Shown here: in pieces, positions 13,109-21,984 of the stretch
Numbering within the stretch: position 1 is the stretch's first letter
Layout: each line of letters starts with the position of its first letter
Source of the DNA: Saccharothrix saharensis
GTDB lineage: Bacteria > Actinomycetota > Actinomycetes > Mycobacteriales > Pseudonocardiaceae
Direction: 5' to 3'
NCBI RefSeq assembly: GCF_006716745.1
Contig: NZ_VFPP01000001.1
Location: forward strand, 186,001 to 250,000
Length of the DNA stretch: 64,000 nt
Made by a program: the position numbers and the translations under genes
The notes under the pieces: model-generated
Seen by the model: the letters and a program-made list of their open reading frames with translations, nothing else
Database searches by the model: none
Told to the model about the DNA's origin: nothing

Positions 13109-13746
13109 ATTCAGCGTCGATTCAGCGTCTATTTACGCAAATCTGCGGGTATCCAAACGCCGGCCGCCCGGCCGCCCGGGCACCCCGCCGCCGCCCGCGC
13201 CCGCCGCCGACCGTGCGACGCTCACGTTCCACCGCCCACCCCGAACGCCATATCACACCGGGCGATCACCGTTGTCGGTCGAACGACCGATAGCCGTCGG
13301 TGACAACTCGTTGGCCGATGAATCCAGCCAGTCGTCCTTTTCCGACAACCGTGTAAACACTGGTTTAACGCGTCGCCGGTCCTCCGTCCCGACGCCCCTG
13401 CGCCCGGACGGCCCACTCACCCCTACTCCCACCCCTACCTACCCTGGTTACCTGTGGGTACAGGCCTTGTGCTCCACCTTTCCGGACCATCAAGGGTGGC
13501 GGCCACTGCTTCAAGCGGCCGAACGGGCTGGGCTGAACTCCGCAAATCGGACAGGGCTTACTGCGGACGCCCCAGATCAGTGCTTAAGTACTGTCTCGTG
13601 GTCGCCGGCTCATTCCGACGACCCGCACGGGGCGTATACCGGGGCATATCCGTCGCGTGTGGAGGTGTTCGTGGTCACCATGGAGGAGCGGTCCAGCTCG
13701 TGACATGTCGCTGGCAGCAGCGTGCCGGCCTGGGGGACGGCAGTAA
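13109..13746 (+). promoter_or_regulatory. 638-bp gene-free region upstream of the LAL regulator
   Basis: No convincing gene: the open frames here have poor codon bias. The composition is lower in GC than the neighbours. Several ordered elements are visible. A nested inverted repeat lies at 13272-13308 (GTTGTC...GACAAC enclosing CGGTCG-AA-CGACCG). Two copies of ACCCCTAC start at 13419 and 13431, with ACCCTGG at 13441. A near-perfect 16-bp palindrome CAGTGCTTAAGTACTG is at 13578-13593. The regulator start follows a purine-rich GGGGGACGG ribosome site at about 13733. Promoter boxes could not be assigned confidently. Confidence 0.5.
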
Positions 13747-16548
13747 ATGAATCTTGTCGAAAGAGGAAGTCATTTAGAAATACTCGACGGTCTGCTCGCG
13801 GACGGCCTGGACGGTCGCGGGCGGATCGCGCTGGTTTCCGGCGGCATCGCCACCGGGAAGACGGAGCTGATCTACGGCTTCACCGAGTCCGTCCGCGACG
13901 CCCTGGTGCTGTGCGCCACGGGCGCGCGGGCCGAGCAGCGGCTGGAGCTGGGCGTGGTCGAGCAGCTGTTCTACAGCGCGGCCCTGCCCGGCGACGCGGC
14001 GGCACGGGCAGGCGCCCTGCTGTCGTCCGGCACGACGACGAACCAGCCGCACGGCGCGGACGCGGACGCCCGCCTGGTGCACGACCTCTGCGCCTTGCTG
14101 CTGGAGCTGTCCCGCGACCGACCGCTGGTGATCGCTGTGGACGACGTGCAGTTCGCCGACCAGACGTCCCTGCGCGTGCTGCTGCACCTGCAACGCCGGA
14201 TCAGATCGGCCCGCATCCTGCTGCTGCTCGGGGAAGCCACCGGTGCGTCCGGCACCGGCGCCCGCCAGGCGCACACCGTGCTGCGGGACGAGATCGTGCG
14301 GCAACCGCAGTCACGGCACCTGCGCCTCACACCGCTGAGCCAGGACGGGGTGCGGGACCTGCTGGCACGGCACCTCGGCACGCAGGCCGCGGCACAGCTG
14401 GACGAGCCGTGCCACGCGCTCAGCGGCGGCAACCCGCTGCTGGTGCACGCGCTGATCGAGGACTTCGTCGCGGCGGGCCGCCCGGTCACCGACCACGGCG
14501 TGTCCGAAACGGTCACCGGCGACTCCTTCGCGCAGGCGGTGTTCACGTGCCTGCGCCGCGGCGAGCCGCTGCTGCTGCGCATCGCGCAGGGTGTCGCGGT
14601 GCTCGGCGAGTTCGGCACGCCGGCCGCGCTCGCCCGGCTGCTCGAGCTGGACTCCCGCACCGTGCAGGACCTGTCCAGGACGATGAACGAGGCCGGCCTG
14701 ATGGACGCCGGCCGGTTCCGGCACCCGGTGGCCCGCGCCGCCGTGCTGCGCGACCTCGACCCGGACGACCTGTCGTCGTTGCGGCTCAAGGCGGCCCGGC
14801 TGCTGCACGACGACGGCGTGCCCGCGGTCGACGTCGCCGGCCACATCACGGCGGCCGAACGCGCGCCCGGCGCGTGGGCGGTGCCGGTGCTGCGCGACGC
14901 GGCCACGGAAGCGCTGGTGCGCAACGACATCGGCCGCGCGGTGGACTGCCTGGAACTGGCGCGTGCCGCGTGCCAGGACGATCGCGAGTGCACCGCCATC
15001 ACGTCGACGCTCACCTCCGTGCAGTGGCTGGTCGACCCGGCCGCCGCCGCCGCGCACCTGACCCAGCTCGGCACGGCGTTCGACCGGGGCCTGCTCGCCC
15101 GACGCCAGGCGTGGGGCCTGGTGCGGGCGCTGGTGTGGTTCGGCCGGTCGGACGAGGCCGCGGCCATGCTCGCGGAGCTCGACCGCCCGGACGAGGTGGA
15201 CAGCGCCACCGCCACCGAACGGCAGGTCACCCGGCAGTGGCTGGTGCACGTGCAGCCGCGCCTGGTGGCCCGCGACCTGGCGGCGGACCTGGAGCGACAG
15301 CGGTTGGGCACGCTCGCGTCGGTGGCCGCGTTCGGCGTCACGCCCGGCGCGATCGACGGCGCGGAACGCGTCCTGCAGAGCTCCCGCATCGGCGAGACCC
15401 CGCTGGAGGAGCTGATCGGCGCGTTGCAGACGCTCAACCACGGCGACCGCGGCGACCGGGCCGGCTACTGGTGCGACGAGCTGCTCGAGGAAGCGCGCAC
15501 GCACCGGGCGATCACGTGGCGTGCCGCGATCTCCGACGTCGCCGCCACGGTGGCGCTGCGCCGGGGTGACCTGCTCTCCGCCGAACGGCTGGCGCGCGCC
15601 GCCCTGGGCGCGCTGCCCGCCCCGAGCTGGGGTGTGGGCATCGGGTCGCCGCTGGCGACGCTGGTGCAGGCGGCGACGCGGCTCGGCAAGTTCGAGGAGG
15701 CCGACGCGCACCTGCGCCAAGGCGTGCCGCAGGCCATGCAGCAGACCAGGTACTGGCCCCAGTACCTGCTCGCCCGCGGCCAGCACCACCTGGCCACGGA
15801 CCGGCTGCGCGCCGCGCTCGGCGACTTCCTGGCGGTGGGTGAGCTGGCCGGTGAGTGGCAGCTCGACCTGCCGGTGCTGCTGCCGTGGCGGCACGAGGCC
15901 GCGCAGGTCTACGTGCGGATGGGCAAACCGGACCGGGCCCGGGAGCTGGTCGGCGAGCAGCTGACCATGCCGGGCGCGACCGGCCCGCGCATCCGGGGCG
16001 TGTCGCTGCGGGTGCTGGCCTCGGCCAGCGACACGGGTCGGCGGCTGCCGATGCTGCGGGAGGCGGTCGACCTGCTCGGCGGCCTGGGCGACTGGTACGA
16101 GCTGGCACTGGCGTTCGCCGACCTCAGCTGCGCCTACCAGGCGTTGGAGGACTTCGACCAGGCACGGGTCGCCGCGCGGCGCGCGTTGCGGCTGGCCAAG
16201 AGCTGCCACGCGAAGCTGCTGCAGGAGCACCTGCAGCACCACCGCACCGCCACCGGCGGGCTCGACTTCAGCGACGGCCGGGACGACGGCGAGTCGCTGG
16301 CCCCGTTGAGCGCCGCCGAGCGGCGGGTCGCGGGCCTGGCCGCGCTCGGCTACACCAACCGCGAGATCAGCCGCCGGCTCTACATCACCGTCAGCACGGT
16401 CGAGCAGCACCTGACCCGCACCTACCGGAAGTTGAACATCAACCGGCGCACCGACCTGCCGATCCTGGCCAACCCGGGCCCGGGGTCGGGCGCGTTCCCG
16501 GTGGAGGCCGGGCCGGGGGTGGCGCTGCCCGGCGACCGGCTGCTGTGA
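13747..16548 (+). CDS. LAL-family LuxR transcriptional regulator, probable pathway activator
   Basis: 933 residues, the usual size for large ATP-binding LuxR (LAL) activators of actinomycete PKS clusters. An N-terminal AAA-type ATPase carries Walker A GGIATGKT (residues 32-39) and Walker B LVIAVDD (about 127-133). A long helical TPR-like middle follows, and a C-terminal LuxR HTH at about 850-905 (LSAAERRVAGLAALGYTNREIS, then TVEQHL). It sits directly downstream of the PKS terminator and next to the exporter and sugar genes, so regulation of this cluster is the obvious job. Codon 10 is TTA (13774-13776), rare in high-GC actinomycetes, and the first dozen codons are unusually A/T-rich (AGA, GGA, TTA, ATA). 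That predicts translation limited by the bldA-type leucyl-tRNA. The ATG at 13747 is supported by the upstream GGGGGACGG. The target genes are inferred. Confidence 0.93.
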   Translation: MNLVERGSHLEILDGLLADGLDGRGRIALVSGGIATGKTELIYGFTESVRDALVLCATGARAEQRLELGVVEQLFYSAALPGDAAARAGALLSSGTTTNQPHGADADARLVHDLCALLLELSRDRPLVIAVDDVQFADQTSLRVLLHLQRRIRSARILLLLGEATGASGTGARQAHTVLRDEIVRQPQSRHLRLTPLSQDGVRDLLARHLGTQAAAQLDEPCHALSGGNPLLVHALIEDFVAAGRPVTDHGVSETVTGDSFAQAVFTCLRRGEPLLLRIAQGVAVLGEFGTPAALARLLELDSRTVQDLSRTMNEAGLMDAGRFRHPVARAAVLRDLDPDDLSSLRLKAARLLHDDGVPAVDVAGHITAAERAPGAWAVPVLRDAATEALVRNDIGRAVDCLELARAACQDDRECTAITSTLTSVQWLVDPAAAAAHLTQLGTAFDRGLLARRQAWGLVRALVWFGRSDEAAAMLAELDRPDEVDSATATERQVTRQWLVHVQPRLVARDLAADLERQRLGTLASVAAFGVTPGAIDGAERVLQSSRIGETPLEELIGALQTLNHGDRGDRAGYWCDELLEEARTHRAITWRAAISDVAATVALRRGDLLSAERLARAALGALPAPSWGVGIGSPLATLVQAATRLGKFEEADAHLRQGVPQAMQQTRYWPQYLLARGQHHLATDRLRAALGDFLAVGELAGEWQLDLPVLLPWRHEAAQVYVRMGKPDRARELVGEQLTMPGATGPRIRGVSLRVLASASDTGRRLPMLREAVDLLGGLGDWYELALAFADLSCAYQALEDFDQARVAARRALRLAKSCHAKLLQEHLQHHRTATGGLDFSDGRDDGESLAPLSAAERRVAGLAALGYTNREISRRLYITVSTVEQHLTRTYRKLNINRRTDLPILANPGPGSGAFPVEAGPGVALPGDRLL

Positions 16549-16552
16549 ACGC

Positions 16553-16595
16553 GGTCCGGGCAGGACGGTCGAGGGGCGGCCGTCCTGCCCGGACC
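16553..16595. terminator. Bidirectional terminator between convergent genes
   Basis: A perfect 16-bp stem (16553-16568 with 16580-16595) with an 11-base loop fills the 49-bp gap between the LAL regulator stop and the convergent ABC ATPase stop. Confidence 0.85.
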
Positions 16596-16597
16596 CC

Positions 16598-17533
16598 TCA
16601 ACCACCGGTGAGGGCCACGTACACGTCCTGGAGGTTGGGTTTCTCCACCTTCAGGTCCGCGGCCATCACGCGGTGGCGGGCGAGCGCGGAGGTGACCGCC
16701 AGCAGCAGGTCGGCCGTGCCGACGACCACCGTCCGGTCGGCCGTGGTGGTCACGCTGGTCACCTCCGGCAGGTCGGTCAGCACCCGCTCGGGGAGCGGCG
16801 CGGAGGGCCGGAACCGCAACCGCTGCTCGGCGTCCACCCGGGACAGCAGCCCGGCCGGCGTGTCCACCGCGACGAGCCTGCCGTCGGCCAGCAGCGCGAT
16901 CCGGTCGCACAGCCGCTCGGCCTCCGCGATGGAGCGCGTCACCAGCACCACGGTGGTGCCGCGCTCCCGGATCCGCTGGATGAGCTGGGCGATGTCGCGC
17001 CGGGTGTGCGGGTCGAACACCGGCGCGAACTCGTCCAGCAGCACGATCTCCGGGTTGCCCAGCAGCGCCACCGCGATCGACAACCGGTGCTGCTGCCGCT
17101 CGGTCAGCTCCGAGTACGGCAGGTCGCGCGTCTCCGACAGCCCGCACTGGATCAGCAGGTCCTCGTGGTTGGCCTGGTGGGCGTAGCCGGAGCCGAACAG
17201 CTTCAGCACCTCGCCGACCTTGATGGCCTTCGGCAGCCGCTCGCGGCGCAGCTGCACGCCCACCTGCTGCCGCACCCGGCTCTGGTGCCGCTGCGGGTCC
17301 AGGCCCAGCACCGAGATGCGGCCGGCGTCCGGTTTGCGCACGCCCGCCACGCACTCGATGGTGGTCGTCTTGCCCGCGCCGTCCGGACCGATGATGCCGA
17401 AGATCTCACCCCGCCGCACGTGGAACGACACGTCGCGCAGCACCTCGCCGCCCGGCCGCCGCTTGGTCAGGCCGACCACCTCGATCACGGGGCCCGGCGC
17501 GGGCCGCCGACCTCCTCGCTGCGCCACGGTCAC
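16598..17533 (-). CDS. ABC transporter ATPase with degenerate signature and H-loop
   Basis: 311 residues from GTG at 17533, whose GTGA overlaps the permease stop; a longer frame upstream lies inside the permease and is rejected. Walker A is intact (GPDGAGKT, 49-56) and Walker B too (IVLLDE, 163-168). The ABC signature, however, is LTERQ (143-147) instead of LSGGQ, and the H-loop histidine is Arg200 (VTRSIAEAE). Its paralogue at 18270-19193 is canonical at both sites. The gene is last in a three-gene operon (ATPase, permease, ATPase) with 4-base overlaps. By analogy with DrrA-type drug exporters the set should expel the polyketide or protect the producer. Here the two nucleotide-binding sites would be unequal: this subunit probably supports ATP binding at one consensus site but cannot complete the other. 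Confidence 0.9.
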   Translation of the reverse strand: MTVAQRGGRRPAPGPVIEVVGLTKRRPGGEVLRDVSFHVRRGEIFGIIGPDGAGKTTTIECVAGVRKPDAGRISVLGLDPQRHQSRVRQQVGVQLRRERLPKAIKVGEVLKLFGSGYAHQANHEDLLIQCGLSETRDLPYSELTERQQHRLSIAVALLGNPEIVLLDEFAPVFDPHTRRDIAQLIQRIRERGTTVVLVTRSIAEAERLCDRIALLADGRLVAVDTPAGLLSRVDAEQRLRFRPSAPLPERVLTDLPEVTSVTTTADRTVVVGTADLLLAVTSALARHRVMAADLKVEKPNLQDVYVALTGG

Positions 17534-18273
17534 TCCCACCGGAACAGCCGGACCGCGGCGAACCCGGCCACCACCGTGTACCCGGCGAGCACGGCCAGCG
17601 GCAGGCCGGCCGGGAACTCGCCCAGCCACGCCGCCTCCATGGCCTGCACGCCCGCCGCCAGCGGGGTGAACTCGCCGATCGCGTGCGCCCACTGCGGCAT
17701 CAACGGGCCGGGCGTCCACAGCCCGGCGAGGAACAGCAGCGGGAAGAACAACCCGAACCCGGCGCCGAACGCGGCCAGCTCGCTCGACGCGCGGGCCGCG
17801 ATCAGCAGCCCGATCGAGATCATCGACGTGGCGGTCAGCGCATAGGGGACGAGGAACCCGAGCACGTGGCCCGGCAGCAGCGCGGTGTCGAACAGCACCG
17901 CACCCAGCACGATCATGATTACGCTGGTGCCGACCGTCACCGCCAGGCTGACCAGCATGTGCGCGGTCAGCAGCAACGACGGCCGCATCGGTGTGGTGGA
18001 CAGCCGCAGCAGGATGCCGCGCTCCCGGTAGGACGCCAGCGTGGCCGGCATCAGGTTGAGCACCACGATCACCATCACCATGCCGATCAGCACCGGCATG
18101 TAGGCGTCGATCAGCCGCAGCCCGTCGTACTCGGGCTTCGCCGCCCGGAACGACGGGATCAGCCCGAAGATCAGCAGGACGGCGATCGGCACGACGATCG
18201 CGTAGCCGACGGACGGCTTGCTGCGGAAGAAGAGCTTCGATTCGGTCGCGGTGAGCCTGGCGAGCCCGGTCAT
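17530..18273 (-). CDS. ABC-2 type transporter permease (DrrB-like)
   Basis: 247 residues with about six hydrophobic helices (starting near VGYAIVVPIAVLLIFGLI) and the ABC-2 layout typical of daunorubicin-type exporters, including the segment YRERGILLRLSTTPMRPS after the second helix. It is the only membrane subunit in the operon; ATG at 18273 overlaps the upstream ATPase stop (ATGA) and its TGA overlaps the next GTG start, so translational coupling is expected. A homodimer of this permease with the two different ATPases is the simplest arrangement. The substrate is inferred from the flanking PKS and sugar genes: export of the glycosylated product is likely but not shown. Confidence 0.9.
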   Translation of the reverse strand: MTGLARLTATESKLFFRSKPSVGYAIVVPIAVLLIFGLIPSFRAAKPEYDGLRLIDAYMPVLIGMVMVIVVLNLMPATLASYRERGILLRLSTTPMRPSLLLTAHMLVSLAVTVGTSVIMIVLGAVLFDTALLPGHVLGFLVPYALTATSMISIGLLIAARASSELAAFGAGFGLFFPLLFLAGLWTPGPLMPQWAHAIGEFTPLAAGVQAMEAAWLGEFPAGLPLAVLAGYTVVAGFAAVRLFRWE

Positions 18274-19193
18274 GAGTCGAGTCCGTTCTGCGCTAACGCA
18301 CGGCCGGTGAGGGCCACGTACGCGTCTTCCAGCGTGGCCTGGTCGAGCCGCAGCTCGGTCGCGGCCGTGCCGTGCCGGACCAGGGCCGCGTTGACCGCGG
18401 CCAGCAGCTCACCGGTGCCTATCACGACGACTTGGTCCGGTGTCTCGATGACCTTGACCACCTCGGGCAGCGCGTCCAGCACGGCGGTGTCCAGCGGCCC
18501 GCTCGGCCGGAACGACAGCCGCTGCTCGCCGTTGACCTGCGCGACCAGGTTCGCGGGCGTGTCCGTGGCGACGACCCGGCCCGCGTCGATCAACGCGATC
18601 CGGCTGCACAGCCGCTCCGCCTCGTCCATCATGTGGGTGACGAGGACGACCGTGACACCGTCCGCGCTGAGCCGCTTGATCACGTCCCACGTGGCGCGCC
18701 GCGCCCGCGGGTCCAGGCCGGTGGTCAGCTCGTCCAGGACGACGACCTCCGGGTTGCCCACCAGCGCCAGCGCGATCGACAGCCGCTGCTGCTGACCGCC
18801 GGAGAGGTGGTTGTAGTTGGTGTCGCGCTGCTCGGCGAGGCCGAACTCGTCCAGCAGGCCGCGCCAGTCGACCGGGTCCGGGTAGAACGACGCGTACAGC
18901 CGCAACGCCTCGGAGACCTTGAGCTGCGGCGGCAGGTGGCACTTCTGCAGCTGCACGCCGACGCGCCGGCGCAACGCCTCCCGGTCCTGCCGCGGGTCGA
19001 AGCCGAGCACCGAGATCAGCCCGGCATCGGGGCGGCGCACGCCGGTGACGCACTCGACCGTGGTCGACTTGCCCGCGCCGTTGGGTCCGAGGATTCCGAA
19101 GATCTCGCCGCGGTCCACGCTGAACGAGACGTCGTCCACGGCGACCTTGTCGCCGTAGCGCTTGTGTAAGTTCGCCACCTCGATGACGCTCAT
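18270..19193 (-). CDS. ABC transporter ATPase, canonical (DrrA-like)
   Basis: 307 residues from ATG at 19193, just after a purine-rich AGGTGGGG; the open frame extends 26 codons further up but that part lacks family similarity. All motifs are intact: Walker A GPNGAGKS (36-43), signature LSGGQ (130-134), Walker B VVVLDE (150-155), H-loop His187. The C-terminal extension (about 220-307) matches the DrrA family. First gene of the exporter operon. It is clearly a relative of the degenerate ATPase at 16598-17533 (shared phrasing such as SVLGFDP/SVLGLDP and AEQRLRFRPS-like ends), so one probably arose by duplication. Confidence 0.93.
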   Translation of the reverse strand: MSVIEVANLHKRYGDKVAVDDVSFSVDRGEIFGILGPNGAGKSTTVECVTGVRRPDAGLISVLGFDPRQDREALRRRVGVQLQKCHLPPQLKVSEALRLYASFYPDPVDWRGLLDEFGLAEQRDTNYNHLSGGQQQRLSIALALVGNPEVVVLDELTTGLDPRARRATWDVIKRLSADGVTVVLVTHMMDEAERLCSRIALIDAGRVVATDTPANLVAQVNGEQRLSFRPSGPLDTAVLDALPEVVKVIETPDQVVVIGTGELLAAVNAALVRHGTAATELRLDQATLEDAYVALTGRALAQNGLDS

Positions 19194-19457
19194 CCCCACC
19201 TGCCTCGCTGTGCCGATGTGCTGATCAGAACGTAGGAGCCTGGCCGGTGGCGCCGGAATCCGCTTGGGCACCAGACGCGGGGTAGAGCTACCCCCACCCC
19301 GCCGTGCGCGGGCGTGCCGCCCGGCCGACCCCTAGGCGGGTCGGATGACCCTTAGTCACACCCCGAATAAGTCGCCGCGACCTGCTGCCGCGGCCGTCGG
19401 GTGCGCTATCAGTTGACGGCGGCCGACAACGCGAGCGCCCGGAGAAGGAGCACGGAC
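19194..19457. promoter_or_regulatory. Divergent promoter region, exporter operon / sugar methyltransferase
   Basis: 264 bp between divergently transcribed genes. It contains a perfect inverted repeat GGGGTAG-AG-CTACCCC at 19279-19294, then ACCCCTAG at 19328-19335 and ACCCTTAG at 19348-19355. These resemble the repeats before the LAL gene and before the glycosyltransferase, so they are candidate binding sites for the LAL regulator. The methyltransferase has a strong RBS (GGAGAAGGAG, 19441-19450). Confidence 0.55.
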
Positions 19458-20210
19458 ATGGGGGAACAGGTCGACTCGCTCGAGGGGATCTTCCGGCAGG
19501 GCGATCTCTACGACGACGTCTACCGCGGGCGTGGCAAGGACTACCGGGCCGAGGCCGACGTGGTCCTGGACCTGGTCCGCGAGCACAACCCGGGCGCGAA
19601 GTCACTGCTCGACGTGGGGTGCGGCACCGGGTCGCACCTGTCCCGGTTCCGCGAGGAGTTCGACCACGTCGAGGGCATCGACCTGGCCGCGGACATGGTG
19701 CGGGTGGCCAGGGCGAAGATGCCCGACGTCGGGCTGCACGTGGGCGACATGCGCGACTTCGACCTCGGCCGGCGGTTCGACGCGATCGCCTGCCTGTTCA
19801 GCGTGATCGCCTACCTGCCCGGCGCGGCCGACATCGAGGTCGCGATCGGGCGGCTGGCCGCGCACCTGGAGCCGGGTGGCGTGGTCGTGGTGGAGCCCTG
19901 GTACTTCCCGGAGACCGCGGTGGACCGGCACGTGATGTCCGACGTCGCCCAGGTCGACGGCCGCACGATCGCCCGCGTCTCGCGCGGTGAGCGGGTCGGC
20001 GACTCGCACCACATCGAGGCGCACTACGTGGTCGCGCACCCCGAGGAGGGCATCCGGCACTTCGCCGACGTGCACGTGCTCGCGGTCGTCGCCCGGGAGC
20101 GGTACGAGAAGGCCTTCGCGGCGGCGGGCATCTCGGCGCGGCACGTCCAGTCGCCGCGGCCGGGCCTGTACGGGCCCGGCCTGTTCGTCGGTGTCCGGCA
20201 AGAACAGTGA
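19458..20210 (+). CDS. NDP-aminosugar N-methyltransferase (DesVI/TylM1-like)
   Basis: 250 residues. SAM-binding motif I is LLDVGCGTGSH (50-60), followed by acidic EGIDLAADM and the GDMRDFDLGRRFDA segment. That pattern and the later VVVEPWYFPE stretch closely match macrolide sugar N,N-dimethyltransferases (TylM1, DesVI, EryCVI) as I remember them. It would methylate the 3-amino group of a TDP-aminohexose twice before transfer. ATG 19458 is chosen because it follows GGAGAAGGAG by seven bases; an open frame 19 codons longer has no RBS and no family similarity. It overlaps or nearly touches the epimerase downstream, with which it forms the only plus-strand pair of the sugar set. Mono- or dimethylation cannot be told from sequence alone, though the closest relatives dimethylate. 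Confidence 0.93.
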   Translation: MGEQVDSLEGIFRQGDLYDDVYRGRGKDYRAEADVVLDLVREHNPGAKSLLDVGCGTGSHLSRFREEFDHVEGIDLAADMVRVARAKMPDVGLHVGDMRDFDLGRRFDAIACLFSVIAYLPGAADIEVAIGRLAAHLEPGGVVVVEPWYFPETAVDRHVMSDVAQVDGRTIARVSRGERVGDSHHIEAHYVVAHPEEGIRHFADVHVLAVVARERYEKAFAAAGISARHVQSPRPGLYGPGLFVGVRQEQ

Positions 20211-20218
20211 GGATGGCA

Positions 20219-20815
20219 ATGAAAGCGACCGAGCTACAGGTCGAGGGCGCGTACGTGTTCACGCCGGACGTGTTCCGCGACGAGCGCGGGTTCTTCGTGT
20301 CCCCGTTCCAGCAGTCCGACCTGGTGGAGACGATCGGCAGGCCGCTGTTCCCGGTGGCCCAGATGAGCCTGAGCCAGTCCCGGCGCGGCGTGGTGCGCGG
20401 CATCCACTACACCAGGACGCCACCGGGCGTGGCGAAGTACGTGCACTGCCCGCAGGGGCAGGCGCTGGACATCATCATCGACCTGCGGGTCGGCTCGCCC
20501 ACGTTCGGCAAGTGGGACAGCGTGGTGCTCGACCGGGAGGAGGCCAAGGCCGTCTACATCCCGCTCGGCATGGGCCACATGTTCGTCGCGTTGACCGACG
20601 ACACGGTGGTGTCCTACATGCTCTCCGGGCAGTACGTGGCCGACAACGAGCTGGCGATCACGCCGTTCGACCCGGAACTGGACCTGCCGATCCCGAAGAA
20701 CATCGAGCCGATCATGTCCCCGCGCGACACCGTGGCGCCCACCGTCGCGCAGGCGCTGGAGCAGGGCCTGCTGCCCGACTACCAGCAGAGCCTGCGACTG
20801 CACGACGCGCTCTGA
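20219..20815 (+). CDS. dTDP-4-keto-6-deoxyhexose 3,5-epimerase (RmlC family)
   Basis: 198 residues from ATG 20219, chosen over GTG 20207 and ATG 20213 because GTGAGG lies six bases ahead. Cupin-fold RmlC signatures are in order: RDERGFFVSPF, RRGVVRGIHY with catalytic His63, LDIIIDLRVGSPTFGKW, YIPLGMGHMF and the C-terminal DPELDLPIP. It inverts C5 (and possibly C3) of the TDP-4-keto-6-deoxysugar, setting the L-series. With the neighbouring 2,3-dehydratase, aminotransferase and ketoreductase this argues for an L-configured 3-aminosugar, since D-desosamine pathways lack this step. It follows the methyltransferase with no gap for a separate promoter. Confidence 0.92.
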   Translation: MKATELQVEGAYVFTPDVFRDERGFFVSPFQQSDLVETIGRPLFPVAQMSLSQSRRGVVRGIHYTRTPPGVAKYVHCPQGQALDIIIDLRVGSPTFGKWDSVVLDREEAKAVYIPLGMGHMFVALTDDTVVSYMLSGQYVADNELAITPFDPELDLPIPKNIEPIMSPRDTVAPTVAQALEQGLLPDYQQSLRLHDAL

Positions 20816-20820
20816 GCACA

Positions 20821-20860
20821 CGCGGAAGGGGCCACCCCGACCGGGGCGGCCCCTTCCGCG
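20821..20860. terminator. Bidirectional terminator between convergent sugar genes
   Basis: A perfect 13-bp stem (20821-20833 with 20848-20860, CGCGGAAGGGGCC) whose loop can pair CCCC with GGGG. It lies between the epimerase stop and the convergent aminotransferase stop. Confidence 0.85.
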
Positions 20861-20869
20861 TCGCGTGGG

Positions 20870-21979
20870 TCAGAGCGCGGCCAGCACCTGGCGGACCGCG
20901 TCGATCACCTTGTCCTGCGCGTCCGCCGACAGCGACGGGTACATGGGCAGCGAGAAGATCTCGCCCGCCAGCCGCTCGGTCACCGGCAAGGACCCGGCCG
21001 CGTAGCCCAGCTTCGCGAAACCGGTCTGCGTGTGCACCGGCCACGGGTAGCTGATGTTGAGGTGGATGTCGTAGCCCTTGAGCCGCTCGATGATCTCGTC
21101 GCGGCGGGGGTGGCGCACCACGTAGACGTAGTAGACGTGCTCGTTGCCCTCGGTCACGTGCGGCAGCACCAGGTCGGTGTCGCCCAGGCCCTCGGCGTAG
21201 CGCTGCGCGACGGCCCGCCGACCGGCCACGTACTCGTCCAGCCGGCCGAGCTTGCGGCGCAGGATCTCCGCCTGCACCTCGTCCAGCCTGCTGTTGTGCG
21301 CGGGCGTCTCCACCACGAAGTACCGCTCCGCCATGCCGTAGAACCGCAGCCGCCGCGACCGGTCGGCGATCTCCTGGTCGTCGGTGACGATCGCGCCGCC
21401 GTCGCCGTACGCGCCGAGCACCTTGGTGGGGTAGAAGGAGAACGCCGACGCGTCACCCGTGGTGCCGGCCAGCACGCCGTCCCGGCGCGCGCCGTGCGCC
21501 TGCGCGCAGTCCTCCAGGATCCGCAGGTCGTGCTTCGCGGCCAGGTCGACCAGCGGGCCCAGGTCCACCGGCTGCCCGTACAGGTGCACCGGCAGCAGGC
21601 AGCGGGTCCGGTCGGTGAGCACCGACGCGACCTGGTCGGTGTCCATCAGGTAGTCCTGCTCGCGGATGTCCACGAACACCGGCGTCGCGCCGACGGCGTC
21701 GATCGCCACCACCGTGGGCGCGGCCGTGTTCGACACCGTCACGACCTCGTCACCCGGGCCCACGCCGAGTGCCTGCAACGCCAGCTTGATCGCGTTCGTG
21801 CCGTTGTCCACGCCGACGCTGTGCCCCACGCCGTGGTAGGCGGCGAACTCCGCCTCGAACCCCTTGACGCTCTGCCCCAGCACGAGCTGGCCGGAGCGGA
21901 ACACCGTCTCCACCGCGTCGATGATGTCCTCGCGCTCGGCGTCGTACTCCGCGAGGTAGTCCCAGACCCGGATGGTCAT
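20870..21979 (-). CDS. NDP-hexose C3 aminotransferase (DegT/DnrJ/EryC1 family)
   Basis: 369 residues, the usual length for DegT/DnrJ/EryC1 PLP enzymes. Features include the Gly/Ala-rich [17 protein letters not shown] segment, the aspartate motif [10 protein letters not shown], and the PLP lysine in SFYPTK (Lys186), followed by [12 protein letters not shown] 21979 follows a GGAGTGACGGAC stretch. It would transfer an amino group to C3 of the 3-keto-sugar left by the 2,3-dehydratase. Last of four co-directional minus-strand genes (glycosyltransferase, dehydratase, reductase, aminotransferase), only 5 bp after the reductase stop. C3 rather than C4 specificity is inferred from the pathway set and from DnrJ/DesV-like motifs. 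Confidence 0.93.
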   Translation of the reverse strand: MTIRVWDYLAEYDAEREDIIDAVETVFRSGQLVLGQSVKGFEAEFAAYHGVGHSVGVDNGTNAIKLALQALGVGPGDEVVTVSNTAAPTVVAIDAVGATPVFVDIREQDYLMDTDQVASVLTDRTRCLLPVHLYGQPVDLGPLVDLAAKHDLRILEDCAQAHGARRDGVLAGTTGDASAFSFYPTKVLGAYGDGGAIVTDDQEIADRSRRLRFYGMAERYFVVETPAHNSRLDEVQAEILRRKLGRLDEYVAGRRAVAQRYAEGLGDTDLVLPHVTEGNEHVYYVYVVRHPRRDEIIERLKGYDIHLNISYPWPVHTQTGFAKLGYAAGSLPVTERLAGEIFSLPMYPSLSADAQDKVIDAVRQVLAAL

Positions 21980-21984
21980 GTCCG

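Noticed and set aside
13044..13703. 219-codon frame after the PKS, starting with a stretch (GRCWAEVFGPPPSS) that looks a little like a carrier-protein start
   Set aside because: That stretch is simply the translation of the terminator hairpin, and the rest of the frame lacks codon bias and any family likeness.
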